A stretch of DNA of 64,000 nucleotides from Pseudomonadota bacterium (lineage in GTDB: Bacteria; Bdellovibrionota; Bacteriovoracia; Bacteriovoracales; Bacteriovoracaceae): positions 1-64,000 of the forward strand of contig JAIYBW010000005.1 in assembly GCA_027488375.1 (NCBI GenBank). Reading direction: 5' to 3'. The notes below the pieces were generated by a model that saw only the letters and a list, made by a program, of their open reading frames with translations, was not told the DNA's origin and did not search any database. Positions 9,218 through 16,973 of this stretch are shown here, piece after piece. A program made the translations under genes and the position numbers. The number at the start of each line of letters is the position of its first letter. Position 1 is the stretch's first letter.

Positions 9218-10515
9218 ATCCCTTTAATCCAAATGAAGACTCTATTTTTACCTGCAACATCCCCTCCTTGAGATCGACTTTCAAATATAGTCGCTTCCGA
9301 AAAAGTAGTCACCTTGGTCATAAATTCTTTCAAATATTGAGAGGGAACATTAAGGTTAAAATAAAGGCCGCCTGGAATTTTTGTCCCAGGTTTAACGTTA
9401 TCGACTTGTGAAACTTTGTACTTTTGAAGCAAAGGCAAGATATTGGACTTAATCTCACTTGGATCAACAGAGGCCATTAGGATTCGATAGGCTTTTTTAT
9501 TGCTTACTGCATATGAACTATCTCGATAGCCACCCTTTTTATTTTCTTCATACGAAGATTGTTCGGTTTCAGCTTCACCAAATGTTTTAGGAACATTTTC
9601 AACAGAATCGAGTACGACAACATCAGATTCAGGATCAAAACGAGACTGAAGTTTTTCATCAGCAAAAACTTGTTGTGCCTCAATTTTTTCTAATTCATCA
9701 AGTTCCTTATTTGATAAATCTATTGTCTGTTGAGCAAGTAAATCTTGCTCTTGATAAGTTAAGGATTTATCAAGCCAGAAAAAATTTGGTTCAAAGAGAG
9801 TTATCTTATTGATCAAATAGTCTTCGTACCATTTGTTGGTATTTTTTAAGGCGAAAATAACCACACTTAAAATGAGTAAAAGAAGAATGACTTCTTGGAT
9901 AAATCTCATTTGCTTTTTAAAGGCTACTTTCTTTTGTAAATTTTCAAAATCTAGCTTAAGCAGTAAAATATCTTTTCTGAGTTCTTTTACAAGATTTGGC
10001 CAATCAGGATAAAGAGTGACCTCCATATGGGCCAGAACATCATCCTCAAAAGTGCCTCTTTGACGGGCCTCTTGTCCAATGATCACTTCAATGTCACTAA
10101 ATTTCAGGAAGAGATTTTCAGAGCTAACATTAGATATTTGAAACCGCTCATTAATTAAATCCTCATATAGAGGATAAACTTTAATCAAATGATCTCTCAC
10201 AACTGTGGCAACAACTCTTTCAGTGAGGTCAAAAACTATCGAAAGCTCTCTAATTGATAAATTTTTAGTGATAAATATATAGGTAATAAATTTTTCAAAG
10301 AGCCAGTTGAGCCATGAAATTAAAGGGCCTGATTTCGCAATCTTTTTAGCGTACTCAAACCTCTCACCTAATTCTAAGGGGCCGATCTCATCTTTAAAAA
10401 ATGAATCCCAAAATCCACTGAAAGAATCAGCGTATTTTCCTCCCCAGGCAATTGAGTTGAGGTCTAGATCCAACCATTTTTTAAAATCATTAAAATCAAG
10501 TTTATTTAAAATCAT
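9214..10515 (-). CDS. Single-pass membrane protein with possible N-terminal HTH
   Basis: 433 aa. The ATG at 10515 overlaps the thiolase stop as ATGA, which implies translational coupling; an upstream in-frame start would lie deep in the thiolase gene. The cytoplasmic part contains LSIRELSIVFDLTERVVATVV (about 86-106), which looks like a helix-turn-helix. A transmembrane helix follows (LLLLILSVVIFAL, about 214-226), then an acidic linker and a C-terminal domain (about 345-433). The layout resembles a ToxR-like or anti-sigma-like membrane regulator, but no family assignment is certain. Confidence 0.65.
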   Translation of the reverse strand: MILNKLDFNDFKKWLDLDLNSIAWGGKYADSFSGFWDSFFKDEIGPLELGERFEYAKKIAKSGPLISWLNWLFEKFITYIFITKNLSIRELSIVFDLTERVVATVVRDHLIKVYPLYEDLINERFQISNVSSENLFLKFSDIEVIIGQEARQRGTFEDDVLAHMEVTLYPDWPNLVKELRKDILLLKLDFENLQKKVAFKKQMRFIQEVILLLLILSVVIFALKNTNKWYEDYLINKITLFEPNFFWLDKSLTYQEQDLLAQQTIDLSNKELDELEKIEAQQVFADEKLQSRFDPESDVVVLDSVENVPKTFGEAETEQSSYEENKKGGYRDSSYAVSNKKAYRILMASVDPSEIKSNILPLLQKYKVSQVDNVKPGTKIPGGLYFNLNVPSQYLKEFMTKVTTFSEATIFESRSQGGDVAGKNRVFIWIKGI

Positions 10516-11687
10516 ACTTTCTTTATAAGGAGCGCGATTCCCTGGCCACCACCGATACAAGCACTGGCAATACCCCACTCTTTTTTAAGATGCTTCAATT
10601 GACGAGATAATGTAAGTGAGATTTTTATGCCTGTCGCACCTAAGGGGTGTCCAAGAGCAATGGCGCCCCCCCAAATGTTTAGTTTATCATCAGGAATTTT
10701 TAAAGCCTTTTGACAGGCCATGACCTGTGGAGCAAAAGCTTCGTTAATTTCAAAAAGATCAATTTCCTCAAGTTTTTTATTTTGTCGTGCTAAAAGAATT
10801 TCAATCGCAGGAACGGGACCAATTCCCATGATTTTTGGATCAACTCCAACAACATGACCATCAATAATTTCGGCCATTGGAGATAGCCCTTGTGCCATGA
10901 CAAAATCCTCACTGGCAATCAACATGGAAGCAGCACCATCTACAATTCCTGATGCTGATCCAGCTGTCACACAACCATCTTTTTTAAATGTTGGTTTTAA
11001 CTTTTGAATTTCATCCATGGAAACATCTAATCTAAGATGCTCATCCTTTTCACAATGAACTTTATCCTTTTTTATGAAGGCAAGTTCAGGTTGTATCAAT
11101 CCTTGGTCATAGGCTTGGGCAGCTTTTTGATGTGATAAAAATGCGTAATGGTCGGAATCCAATTTTGAGATGTTAAAATCAGTGGCCAACTGTTCCGCCG
11201 TGATGCCCATTGGAGTTTGAACGTATTGGTCAGTCAAAGTATCTAAGAGTAGATCTTGTGTCTTTAGGCCCCCATATTTTGTACCAAATCGTCCACCATA
11301 AACAAGATGAGGAGCCAGACTCATTGTTTCAGCACCGGCAACTAAGACAGAGGAAGCTTCACCCATTTTTATGAGCCGAGTAGCATCTAAAATGACCTGA
11401 ATACCTGAGCCACAGAGCCTATTAATGACCGCACCTGGTGTTGAGACCTTAAGTCCACATTTGAGGGCGAGATGTCTTCCAGCATAAAGTGTATCGGGAG
11501 TCGAAGGGATAACATTGGCGAAAAGAACTTGATCAATGAGTTCAGGATTAAGCGAAATATCTGAAAAGAGTGCTTGAGTGGCATAAACCGCTAAATCGAC
11601 AGGCGAAAAACCTCCTAATTGACCACCAAATTTAGAAAAGGGTGTTCTTTTAGCATGAACAATAAAGACTCTTTTTTGTTTGGCCAT
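10512..11687 (-). CDS. Thiolase (acetyl-CoA acetyltransferase family)
   Basis: 391 aa, the usual thiolase length, from the ATG at 11687; an upstream in-frame ATG would add 23 unrelated residues. Catalytic elements are Cys92 in NRLCGSG, the NEAFAPQV segment, GGAIALGHPLGATG with the active-site His, and Cys377 in CIGGGQG. It condenses two acyl-CoA molecules or cleaves 3-ketoacyl-CoA; the sequence alone does not separate a biosynthetic from a degradative role. It is coupled to the downstream membrane protein. Confidence 0.92.
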   Translation of the reverse strand: MAKQKRVFIVHAKRTPFSKFGGQLGGFSPVDLAVYATQALFSDISLNPELIDQVLFANVIPSTPDTLYAGRHLALKCGLKVSTPGAVINRLCGSGIQVILDATRLIKMGEASSVLVAGAETMSLAPHLVYGGRFGTKYGGLKTQDLLLDTLTDQYVQTPMGITAEQLATDFNISKLDSDHYAFLSHQKAAQAYDQGLIQPELAFIKKDKVHCEKDEHLRLDVSMDEIQKLKPTFKKDGCVTAGSASGIVDGAASMLIASEDFVMAQGLSPMAEIIDGHVVGVDPKIMGIGPVPAIEILLARQNKKLEEIDLFEINEAFAPQVMACQKALKIPDDKLNIWGGAIALGHPLGATGIKISLTLSRQLKHLKKEWGIASACIGGGQGIALLIKKV

Positions 11688-11779
11688 CACTTTTTGCCTG
11701 CCTTGTGAGGATTGATCTTTAAAAAGTATCATAATCAATAATGCCTTGATTGGCATTAGCTTAATAAAGGATCTGCTTT

Positions 11780-12202
11780 ATGTCCGAAATAGCAAATGTA
11801 GTCAGAATGAATCAAGCTAAAGAAGCCATCAATAAGAGGGAATCTTTTGAATTGCGCAGGATTGAGGAAAATAAACAAAAGCAAATCAACCTGGCAAAGT
11901 CAAAAAGCGGTGAACAGATAGAAAAAATTGAAAAGGATTATCAGGTCGCTGTAAAAAAAGAAATGAATGAAGCTGAAATCAAACTGACTAAAGTAAGAAA
12001 CAGTTGGACAAAAAGAATAGATGAAGAAAATAGTCGCTATGAAAAAATGCTAGAGGATTTAAAAACTGAGCATCATCAGAGGATGGAAGAAAATAAGTTA
12101 AATAATGAGCAAGTTATAGCCAAACAAGAAAATAAACTTAAAGAATACCTCGATAACGCTCGCGAGAAATACGAAGAAGAAAAAGCAAAACTTGAGGCTT
12201 AA
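11780..12202 (+). CDS. Coiled-coil protein preceding the FliG-like gene
   Basis: 140 aa, almost entirely Glu/Lys/Gln/Arg-rich heptads from about residue 10 to the end, without Cys or Pro and without a signal peptide. This predicts one long cytoplasmic coiled coil. No homologue is recognised; it is similar in composition to FliH/FliJ-type stalk proteins but without identifiable motifs. It ends 28 nt before the FliG-like gene and is probably co-transcribed, making a structural partner plausible. Confidence 0.75.
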   Translation: MSEIANVVRMNQAKEAINKRESFELRRIEENKQKQINLAKSKSGEQIEKIEKDYQVAVKKEMNEAEIKLTKVRNSWTKRIDEENSRYEKMLEDLKTEHHQRMEENKLNNEQVIAKQENKLKEYLDNAREKYEEEKAKLEA

Positions 12203-12230
12203 ATCATTCAAAATCCAGGAAGGAGTTTAA

Positions 12231-12665
12231 ATGGAAAAGAATAATGCTGAAAACAATGGTGTTTACATCAACGGTAAACGTCAAGTCATTGAACTCTTAC
12301 AAAGAATGGATGCCACAGACAAATCAAAACTTCTCAAGAATTTAAGGATGAGAAATCCTTCTCTTGCAAAAGAATTAACAGAGTCATGTATATCTTTTGA
12401 AAGCATATGGGATCTAAATGATGAATCATTGAAGACTTTACTTTCTCAAATCCAACCAACAATTTTAGGGCTTGCGTTGAATATTGTTCATGTCAAAAAT
12501 CAGAGACGTGCTCTTTCATTAATATCAAGAGAAATGGCCCTTAGAGCATTCGATATTATGCAAAAAGATTTATCATCAAATAGAACAGAGTGCCATAAAG
12601 CCCAACAAAAAATTCTAGATTTGGCTTTGAATCTAAACAGAAACAGAATCATTCAGTTCTACTGA
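12231..12665 (+). CDS. Stand-alone FliG C-terminal-like domain protein
   Basis: 144 aa. By eye, residues 14-140 follow the FliG middle/C-terminal pattern: RNPSLAKEL, then ISFESIWDLNDESLKTLLSQI (FliG has MFxFEDL..LDDRxIQxLLREV), then LGLALNIV (LALALKGA), SREMALRAFDIMQKDL (MSxRAAxxLREDL) and KAQQKILDLALNL (EAQxxIVxxxRRL). It is under half the length of FliG (about 330 aa) and lacks the FliF-binding N-domain. Torque-linked charges are changed: ALKG-Lys is Asn and the paired Asp are Lys-Asp. AGGAAGGAG upstream is a strong ribosome-binding site. A rotor-accessory role is possible but unproven. Confidence 0.8.
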   Translation: MEKNNAENNGVYINGKRQVIELLQRMDATDKSKLLKNLRMRNPSLAKELTESCISFESIWDLNDESLKTLLSQIQPTILGLALNIVHVKNQRRALSLISREMALRAFDIMQKDLSSNRTECHKAQQKILDLALNLNRNRIIQFY

Positions 12666-13093
12666 GCAATTAATTTTTTAAATTCAATTTCTCTTTGAGG
12701 TGGAAAGTCTTCATCGCTCAATATCGAGGGATGAATGACTCGATTCTCAGCTATTAATCCTGCGGTATTTTGAAATCTAGAGATCATAGTTATCGTCAAA
12801 TCGATTAACCACTGTGGTGCCCCATTCAAAACTGCTCTAAATTTAGAATTCTCAACTTCATCAAGTTCAACTTGAGTGAGAGCAATTGCAGAATAAGTAT
12901 AGGGAGCATCTGAGAGCATAGAACTTTCCCCAATAATATCTCCTGACTTGGCCAGATAAACAGGGATGAGTCTCTCTTTTGAAGCCTTTAAACAAAGGAC
13001 TTGACCCGTTTTAACAATAAATAATTTTTCAGCAGGATCACCCTCTCTGAAAAGTACTTTATGAGTTTGAAAAAAATTAGACTGAACTGACAT
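12659..13093 (-). CDS. Cyclic-nucleotide-binding (CNB) domain protein
   Basis: 144 aa, essentially one CNB/CAP_ED domain: VLFREGDPAEKLFIVKTGQV (13-32) and the phosphate-binding cassette GDIIGESSMLSDAPYTYSAIAL (about 51-72). In the cassette the usual Arg before S/T is replaced (SDAPYT), so true cAMP/cGMP binding is uncertain. No HTH or effector domain follows. It overlaps the Ppx/GppA gene by 17 bp and the convergent FliG-like gene by 7 bp. It is the last gene of the glmU operon. Confidence 0.85.
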   Translation of the reverse strand: MSVQSNFFQTHKVLFREGDPAEKLFIVKTGQVLCLKASKERLIPVYLAKSGDIIGESSMLSDAPYTYSAIALTQVELDEVENSKFRAVLNGAPQWLIDLTITMISRFQNTAGLIAENRVIHPSILSDEDFPPQREIEFKKLIAQ

Positions 13094-14015
13094 GTAAATG
13101 TTCCTTTTTAATTTGTCCCTCTAGAAGAGTTCCATACCTTAATCCATAGGTCGAAATTGTCATTTCTTTAACAATCAGACGATGAATAATGTGGTAAACA
13201 AGATGCAAACCTCCTTTAATACTGTTTGATCTTTTACCAAGGAACGGGAAATTTGCTAAAAAAATCTCTGGTTCCGATTCAAAGAATTTTTTAAAAAGTG
13301 TCTCTATATCTTCAGATTTTAGTTTGAGCCCATGAACGTCATCCTCAATAAAATCTTTGCGACCAAGATGCATGTTGCCAAGTGATGTCATCGTTCCGGC
13401 CACACAATATAAATCAGTTGTTACAAAACGATCAAGATCAACTCTAAAATCAGTAAAAATCTTTTGTAAATTTTGAACAAACAAATTCTCTTCAAGCCAT
13501 TGACTCGCTCTTACAGCTCCAATTGGTAAACTAATGCTTTCAAAAATTTCAAATGTTTGAGTATTTACTTTTATAAACTCAGTTGAAGCTCCCCCGATAT
13601 CCATTATAATGATTTCTTCTTTTTCAAATTTCGAATTAAAAAGAATACCTTTCGTAGAAAAATAGGCTTCCGCTGAAGAGTTTATTGTTTTAATAGAGAG
13701 ACCATATTGAGCTTCAATATCGGTGAAAAAATCCTTTGCATTTTTAGCAACTCTTGAGGCTTCAGTGGCCGTTGCAATGATTGAATTACGTGGTATTTCA
13801 AATTTATCCGTTTCCATTAAATAATCTTGGAGTGCCTCTAAGGTGAGCGCCATGGATTCAGGGTGGAAAGATTTTGTTTTATCTAAGTCTCGACCGAGGG
13901 ATGTAATAAAACTTCTTCTTGAAATTTCTTTTAAATTTCTACCATCAACTTCGGCAATGAGAAGTAGTACACTATTGGAACCAATATCAATAGATGCTTT
14001 AAATTTTTTACTCAT
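13077..14015 (-). CDS. Ppx/GppA-family exopolyphosphatase
   Basis: 312 aa. Actin/hexokinase-fold phosphate motifs are DIGSNSVLLLIAEV (10-23) and MDIGGASTEFI (about 138-148); ATEASRVAKN is the family adenosine/phosphate loop. The length fits the short, catalytic-domain-only Ppx type (about 300 aa) without the C-terminal HD domain. It would hydrolyse polyphosphate or pppGpp; the two cannot be separated here. The start overlaps the mtnA stop by 4 bp (ATGA). Confidence 0.9.
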   Translation of the reverse strand: MSKKFKASIDIGSNSVLLLIAEVDGRNLKEISRRSFITSLGRDLDKTKSFHPESMALTLEALQDYLMETDKFEIPRNSIIATATEASRVAKNAKDFFTDIEAQYGLSIKTINSSAEAYFSTKGILFNSKFEKEEIIIMDIGGASTEFIKVNTQTFEIFESISLPIGAVRASQWLEENLFVQNLQKIFTDFRVDLDRFVTTDLYCVAGTMTSLGNMHLGRKDFIEDDVHGLKLKSEDIETLFKKFFESEPEIFLANFPFLGKRSNSIKGGLHLVYHIIHRLIVKEMTISTYGLRYGTLLEGQIKKEHLHVSSV

Positions 14016-15064
14016 GATTCCATAATCCTTAAAAGTTCGCCTTCAATGGCCGGATTAATAAATCCTTTTTCACAGATGATTCCAGTAATAAATTTATGAT
14101 CAGTAACATCAAAACTTGGATTAATGGACTTTGCCCCTTCAGGCGCAAGTTGAATGCCTTTTATGTGTGTTAATTCGTTGGTAGCGCGCATTTCAATTTC
14201 AATATGAGAACCATCTTTAATATTAGCATCAAATGAACTTAAGGGAGCGACAACATAGAATGGGACCCCGTAATTTTTTGCGACAATCGCCAGCGTAGAT
14301 GTACCAACTTTATTGGCCGTATCACCATTGGCCGCAATTCGATCTGCTCCGACAAAAATGGCATCAACCATTCCGTTGGACATTAAGTATGAAGCTGCAC
14401 CTTCAACAACAAGACTGAATGGAATATTCTCTTTTGTTAATTCAAAAGCAGTGAGACGAGTCCCTTGCATGTAAGGCCTCGTTTCATCAGCATACACATG
14501 GGAAACTAATCCGTGAGAATGAGCTACTGAAATCACACCAAGTGCAGTTCCAAGACTGCCACAGGCCAAAAATCCAGTATTACAATGAGTCATCAAATTC
14601 CATTTTCTTGCACCTAACTTATTCTTAAGTTCGCTTATCCCAAGCTCGGCCATCTTCATATTTTTTACTTGTGATAATGTTATTTGCTCATGACCAAAAG
14701 ATACGATTAAGGCATAGATTGCTTTGAGATCTTTTTTCTCTGAAATTGATTTTTGTAAAAGATCAAAACATCTATTAACTTCAAAAGAAAGATTAACTGC
14801 TGTTGGCCTTGCAGAAATCATTTTATTGCAAGCCTCTCGAGATGAATCTATATCAATGTGTTGTCTATTTTTAATCCAAAGAGCAAGACCAAAGATAGCA
14901 CTAAAGCCTATGCAAGGAGCTCCACGGACAACCATATCTCGAATAGCTTCAACAACACCCTCAAGGGAATCGATATGAACAAACTTCTCTTCAGTTGGTA
15001 GTAATCTTTGATCTAATAAATAAAGTGAATCATCTTTCCAAATAATTGGGCTATAGGACTGCAT
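14012..15064 (-). CDS. mtnA: S-methyl-5-thioribose-1-phosphate isomerase
   Basis: 350 aa, family-typical length. Diagnostic segments are RGAPCIGFSAIFGLAL (about 47-62), MTHCNTGFLACGSLGTALG with the catalytic Cys, ADETRPYMQGTRLTAFEL, and VGADRIAANGDTANKVGT with the catalytic Asp. It converts methylthioribose-1-phosphate to the ribulose form in methionine salvage. No other salvage gene (mtnB, C, D, K) is in the window. Overlap with ppx/gppA and a 3-nt gap to the upstream gene indicate operon membership. Confidence 0.95.
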   Translation of the reverse strand: MQSYSPIIWKDDSLYLLDQRLLPTEEKFVHIDSLEGVVEAIRDMVVRGAPCIGFSAIFGLALWIKNRQHIDIDSSREACNKMISARPTAVNLSFEVNRCFDLLQKSISEKKDLKAIYALIVSFGHEQITLSQVKNMKMAELGISELKNKLGARKWNLMTHCNTGFLACGSLGTALGVISVAHSHGLVSHVYADETRPYMQGTRLTAFELTKENIPFSLVVEGAASYLMSNGMVDAIFVGADRIAANGDTANKVGTSTLAIVAKNYGVPFYVVAPLSSFDANIKDGSHIEIEMRATNELTHIKGIQLAPEGAKSINPSFDVTDHKFITGIICEKGFINPAIEGELLRIMES

Positions 15065-15067
15065 GGA

Positions 15068-16957
15068 CTAACCTTCCATCAAAAAAGGGTTCAGAACCTC
15101 TTTTCTCATTTGTTTTTTTGTTTTAATTTTATTTTTTTTATCTCGAACATCAAAGAAGGACTTTTGGGAATTTAAGAAAGATAGGTTTCCATCGAATATA
15201 TGAGTATTAATACCGGATAAAGTTGATGAATTAAACTTTAGATTATTATTTTCTAGCTTAAAGTTAAGCCCCATCTGATGGGAATTTTCGATATCTAGTC
15301 CCACACCTATAAATGTATCTTTCAAGCGATCAAAAAAATTGCCGGACAATTGCTCGTATTTATCAAACTTAAGTGAACTTTCCCATTTTCCATCGTTCCA
15401 GCTATCTAACCAAACCCCTGTCAATTTGCCATCAACAGTCCCACTCTCCATTTTAAAAAAGGGTTGTAAGAAACTATAGTTTGATCGCCATTCAAAATTA
15501 GTTGCTTGAATCGAAATTTGGTTCTGACTATTTTTACTGAGATAGTTTAGAAGGAATTTTTTATCTTTCAGTGAAATATCTGATTGATAAAAATGTTCGA
15601 ATGGAGAAATGCTATATTTAAAGAAGCCATTAATGTAGTCCTCATTCAATTTGCAATTTTTGAAGGAGATTAATGTCGATGTGAAAATATTTTTTTCTGA
15701 TTTAAGGAATAGGTCAAAATTTTCAACCAGTGAGATCGCCTGACTGAAGTCTATTTCAGTAAGGCCTAATTCTTGAGTAGCTTGTCGAATTTGTCCTTTA
15801 TCGAAATCTATGACTGATCTTCTGAAAAAGCTCACCTCGCCTTTTGGTGATATAAAATTTGTCTCCCACTTATCGTTTTGAATTGAAAGTGACCATTGAC
15901 CTCTAACTTTGTCTGTATCTGTTAGTACAAAATCTCCAGGGAAAATAATTTTAGAATATATGGAGGAATGACCATCATTTTTCAAACTTCTTACAAATTT
16001 GAGTTTGCCATCTCCGCGACCAGATTTAATATTTAAATAAGGGTTTTGTATTTCATCACCCATGAGATTCAAATAAGAGATTGGAAAATTCTTGAAACTT
16101 AAATCGAAAGACATTTTATCATTTCTGGCCAAGATACTTCCATGTCCTACAGACTTTTGATTTACTTTGAGGTCAAGTTCAGATTCCAGGTCGACTTCCA
16201 AAGGATTAAATCGAGACTTGCCTTGCAGAACAAGATCATCAAGTTGAAGACCCTCATTAGAGTCTTTAGTTCGAAATTCTCCTCGATAGTTAAAACTCCA
16301 AAGATCAACTCCAGGAGTCAGATCTCCAAAAAGCCACAAATCAGACGAGAATTGCTTCTGCTTATGAGAAATACTTATTGGAATATTAATTTCAAATGCT
16401 GAATTTTTTCCATATTGAAAATCTTTGATTAAGAGCTTTGAGAGTGTGAAAAACCGCCTTTCTCCATTTTGTTCTTTTATCGTTATATTTTTTCCACGCA
16501 GTGTATAAATAGCGTCTTTTAAATAAGTTGGTAGATTTAATTTAATGGATTTTATTTTTTCTTTTTGAATTGTTGAAAGCTGTAACTGACTCAGTGACTC
16601 TTCGCTTGGAGATTGAACAAAAATTATTAAATCATTAATGATAATTTGAGCACTTCCCCTATCTAATAGTATTAGCCACCAAGGTACTTTGAGCTGAACT
16701 TCACCTACTGAAGCCATTAAACTATCTGATCTTTTGAGTTCAAGCTGACTCATTGTGAGATCAAAGTCTAAAGAGAATTTATACTTAACATGACCTACAC
16801 TTAGTTTTGAACCTGGATAATTACTTTCAATTTGATTATTAAGTAATGAAACAAGTGAATCAGGTCTTAATTTTGAGTAAGCACTATAGATTAAAGAACC
16901 AATAGTTATAATCAATAATAACCAGGACCAAATAATAATTTTTGTTGATAGTCTCAT
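15068..16957 (-). CDS. AsmA-like membrane-anchored protein
   Basis: 629 aa from the ATG at 16957, preceded by GGAAG with 4-nt spacing; an upstream in-frame start would run into uvrD. One N-terminal transmembrane helix (about 7-27) is followed by a long beta-rich periplasmic region with AsmA/DUF748-like features, including early PGSKLSVGHVKYKF and repeated amphipathic strand patterns. AsmA-family proteins are linked to lipid transport and outer-membrane homeostasis. The match is by pattern only. It lies 16 nt after the helicase gene. Confidence 0.6.
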   Translation of the reverse strand: MRLSTKIIIWSWLLLIITIGSLIYSAYSKLRPDSLVSLLNNQIESNYPGSKLSVGHVKYKFSLDFDLTMSQLELKRSDSLMASVGEVQLKVPWWLILLDRGSAQIIINDLIIFVQSPSEESLSQLQLSTIQKEKIKSIKLNLPTYLKDAIYTLRGKNITIKEQNGERRFFTLSKLLIKDFQYGKNSAFEINIPISISHKQKQFSSDLWLFGDLTPGVDLWSFNYRGEFRTKDSNEGLQLDDLVLQGKSRFNPLEVDLESELDLKVNQKSVGHGSILARNDKMSFDLSFKNFPISYLNLMGDEIQNPYLNIKSGRGDGKLKFVRSLKNDGHSSIYSKIIFPGDFVLTDTDKVRGQWSLSIQNDKWETNFISPKGEVSFFRRSVIDFDKGQIRQATQELGLTEIDFSQAISLVENFDLFLKSEKNIFTSTLISFKNCKLNEDYINGFFKYSISPFEHFYQSDISLKDKKFLLNYLSKNSQNQISIQATNFEWRSNYSFLQPFFKMESGTVDGKLTGVWLDSWNDGKWESSLKFDKYEQLSGNFFDRLKDTFIGVGLDIENSHQMGLNFKLENNNLKFNSSTLSGINTHIFDGNLSFLNSQKSFFDVRDKKNKIKTKKQMRKEVLNPFLMEG

Positions 16958-16973
16958 GCACTTCCAGTTGGTC

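Noticed and set aside
9214..10578. N-terminal extension of the membrane protein to 10578
   Set aside because: It runs inside the thiolase gene and encodes a Cys/Trp-rich stretch unlike the rest; the ATGA-coupled ATG at 10515 fits better.
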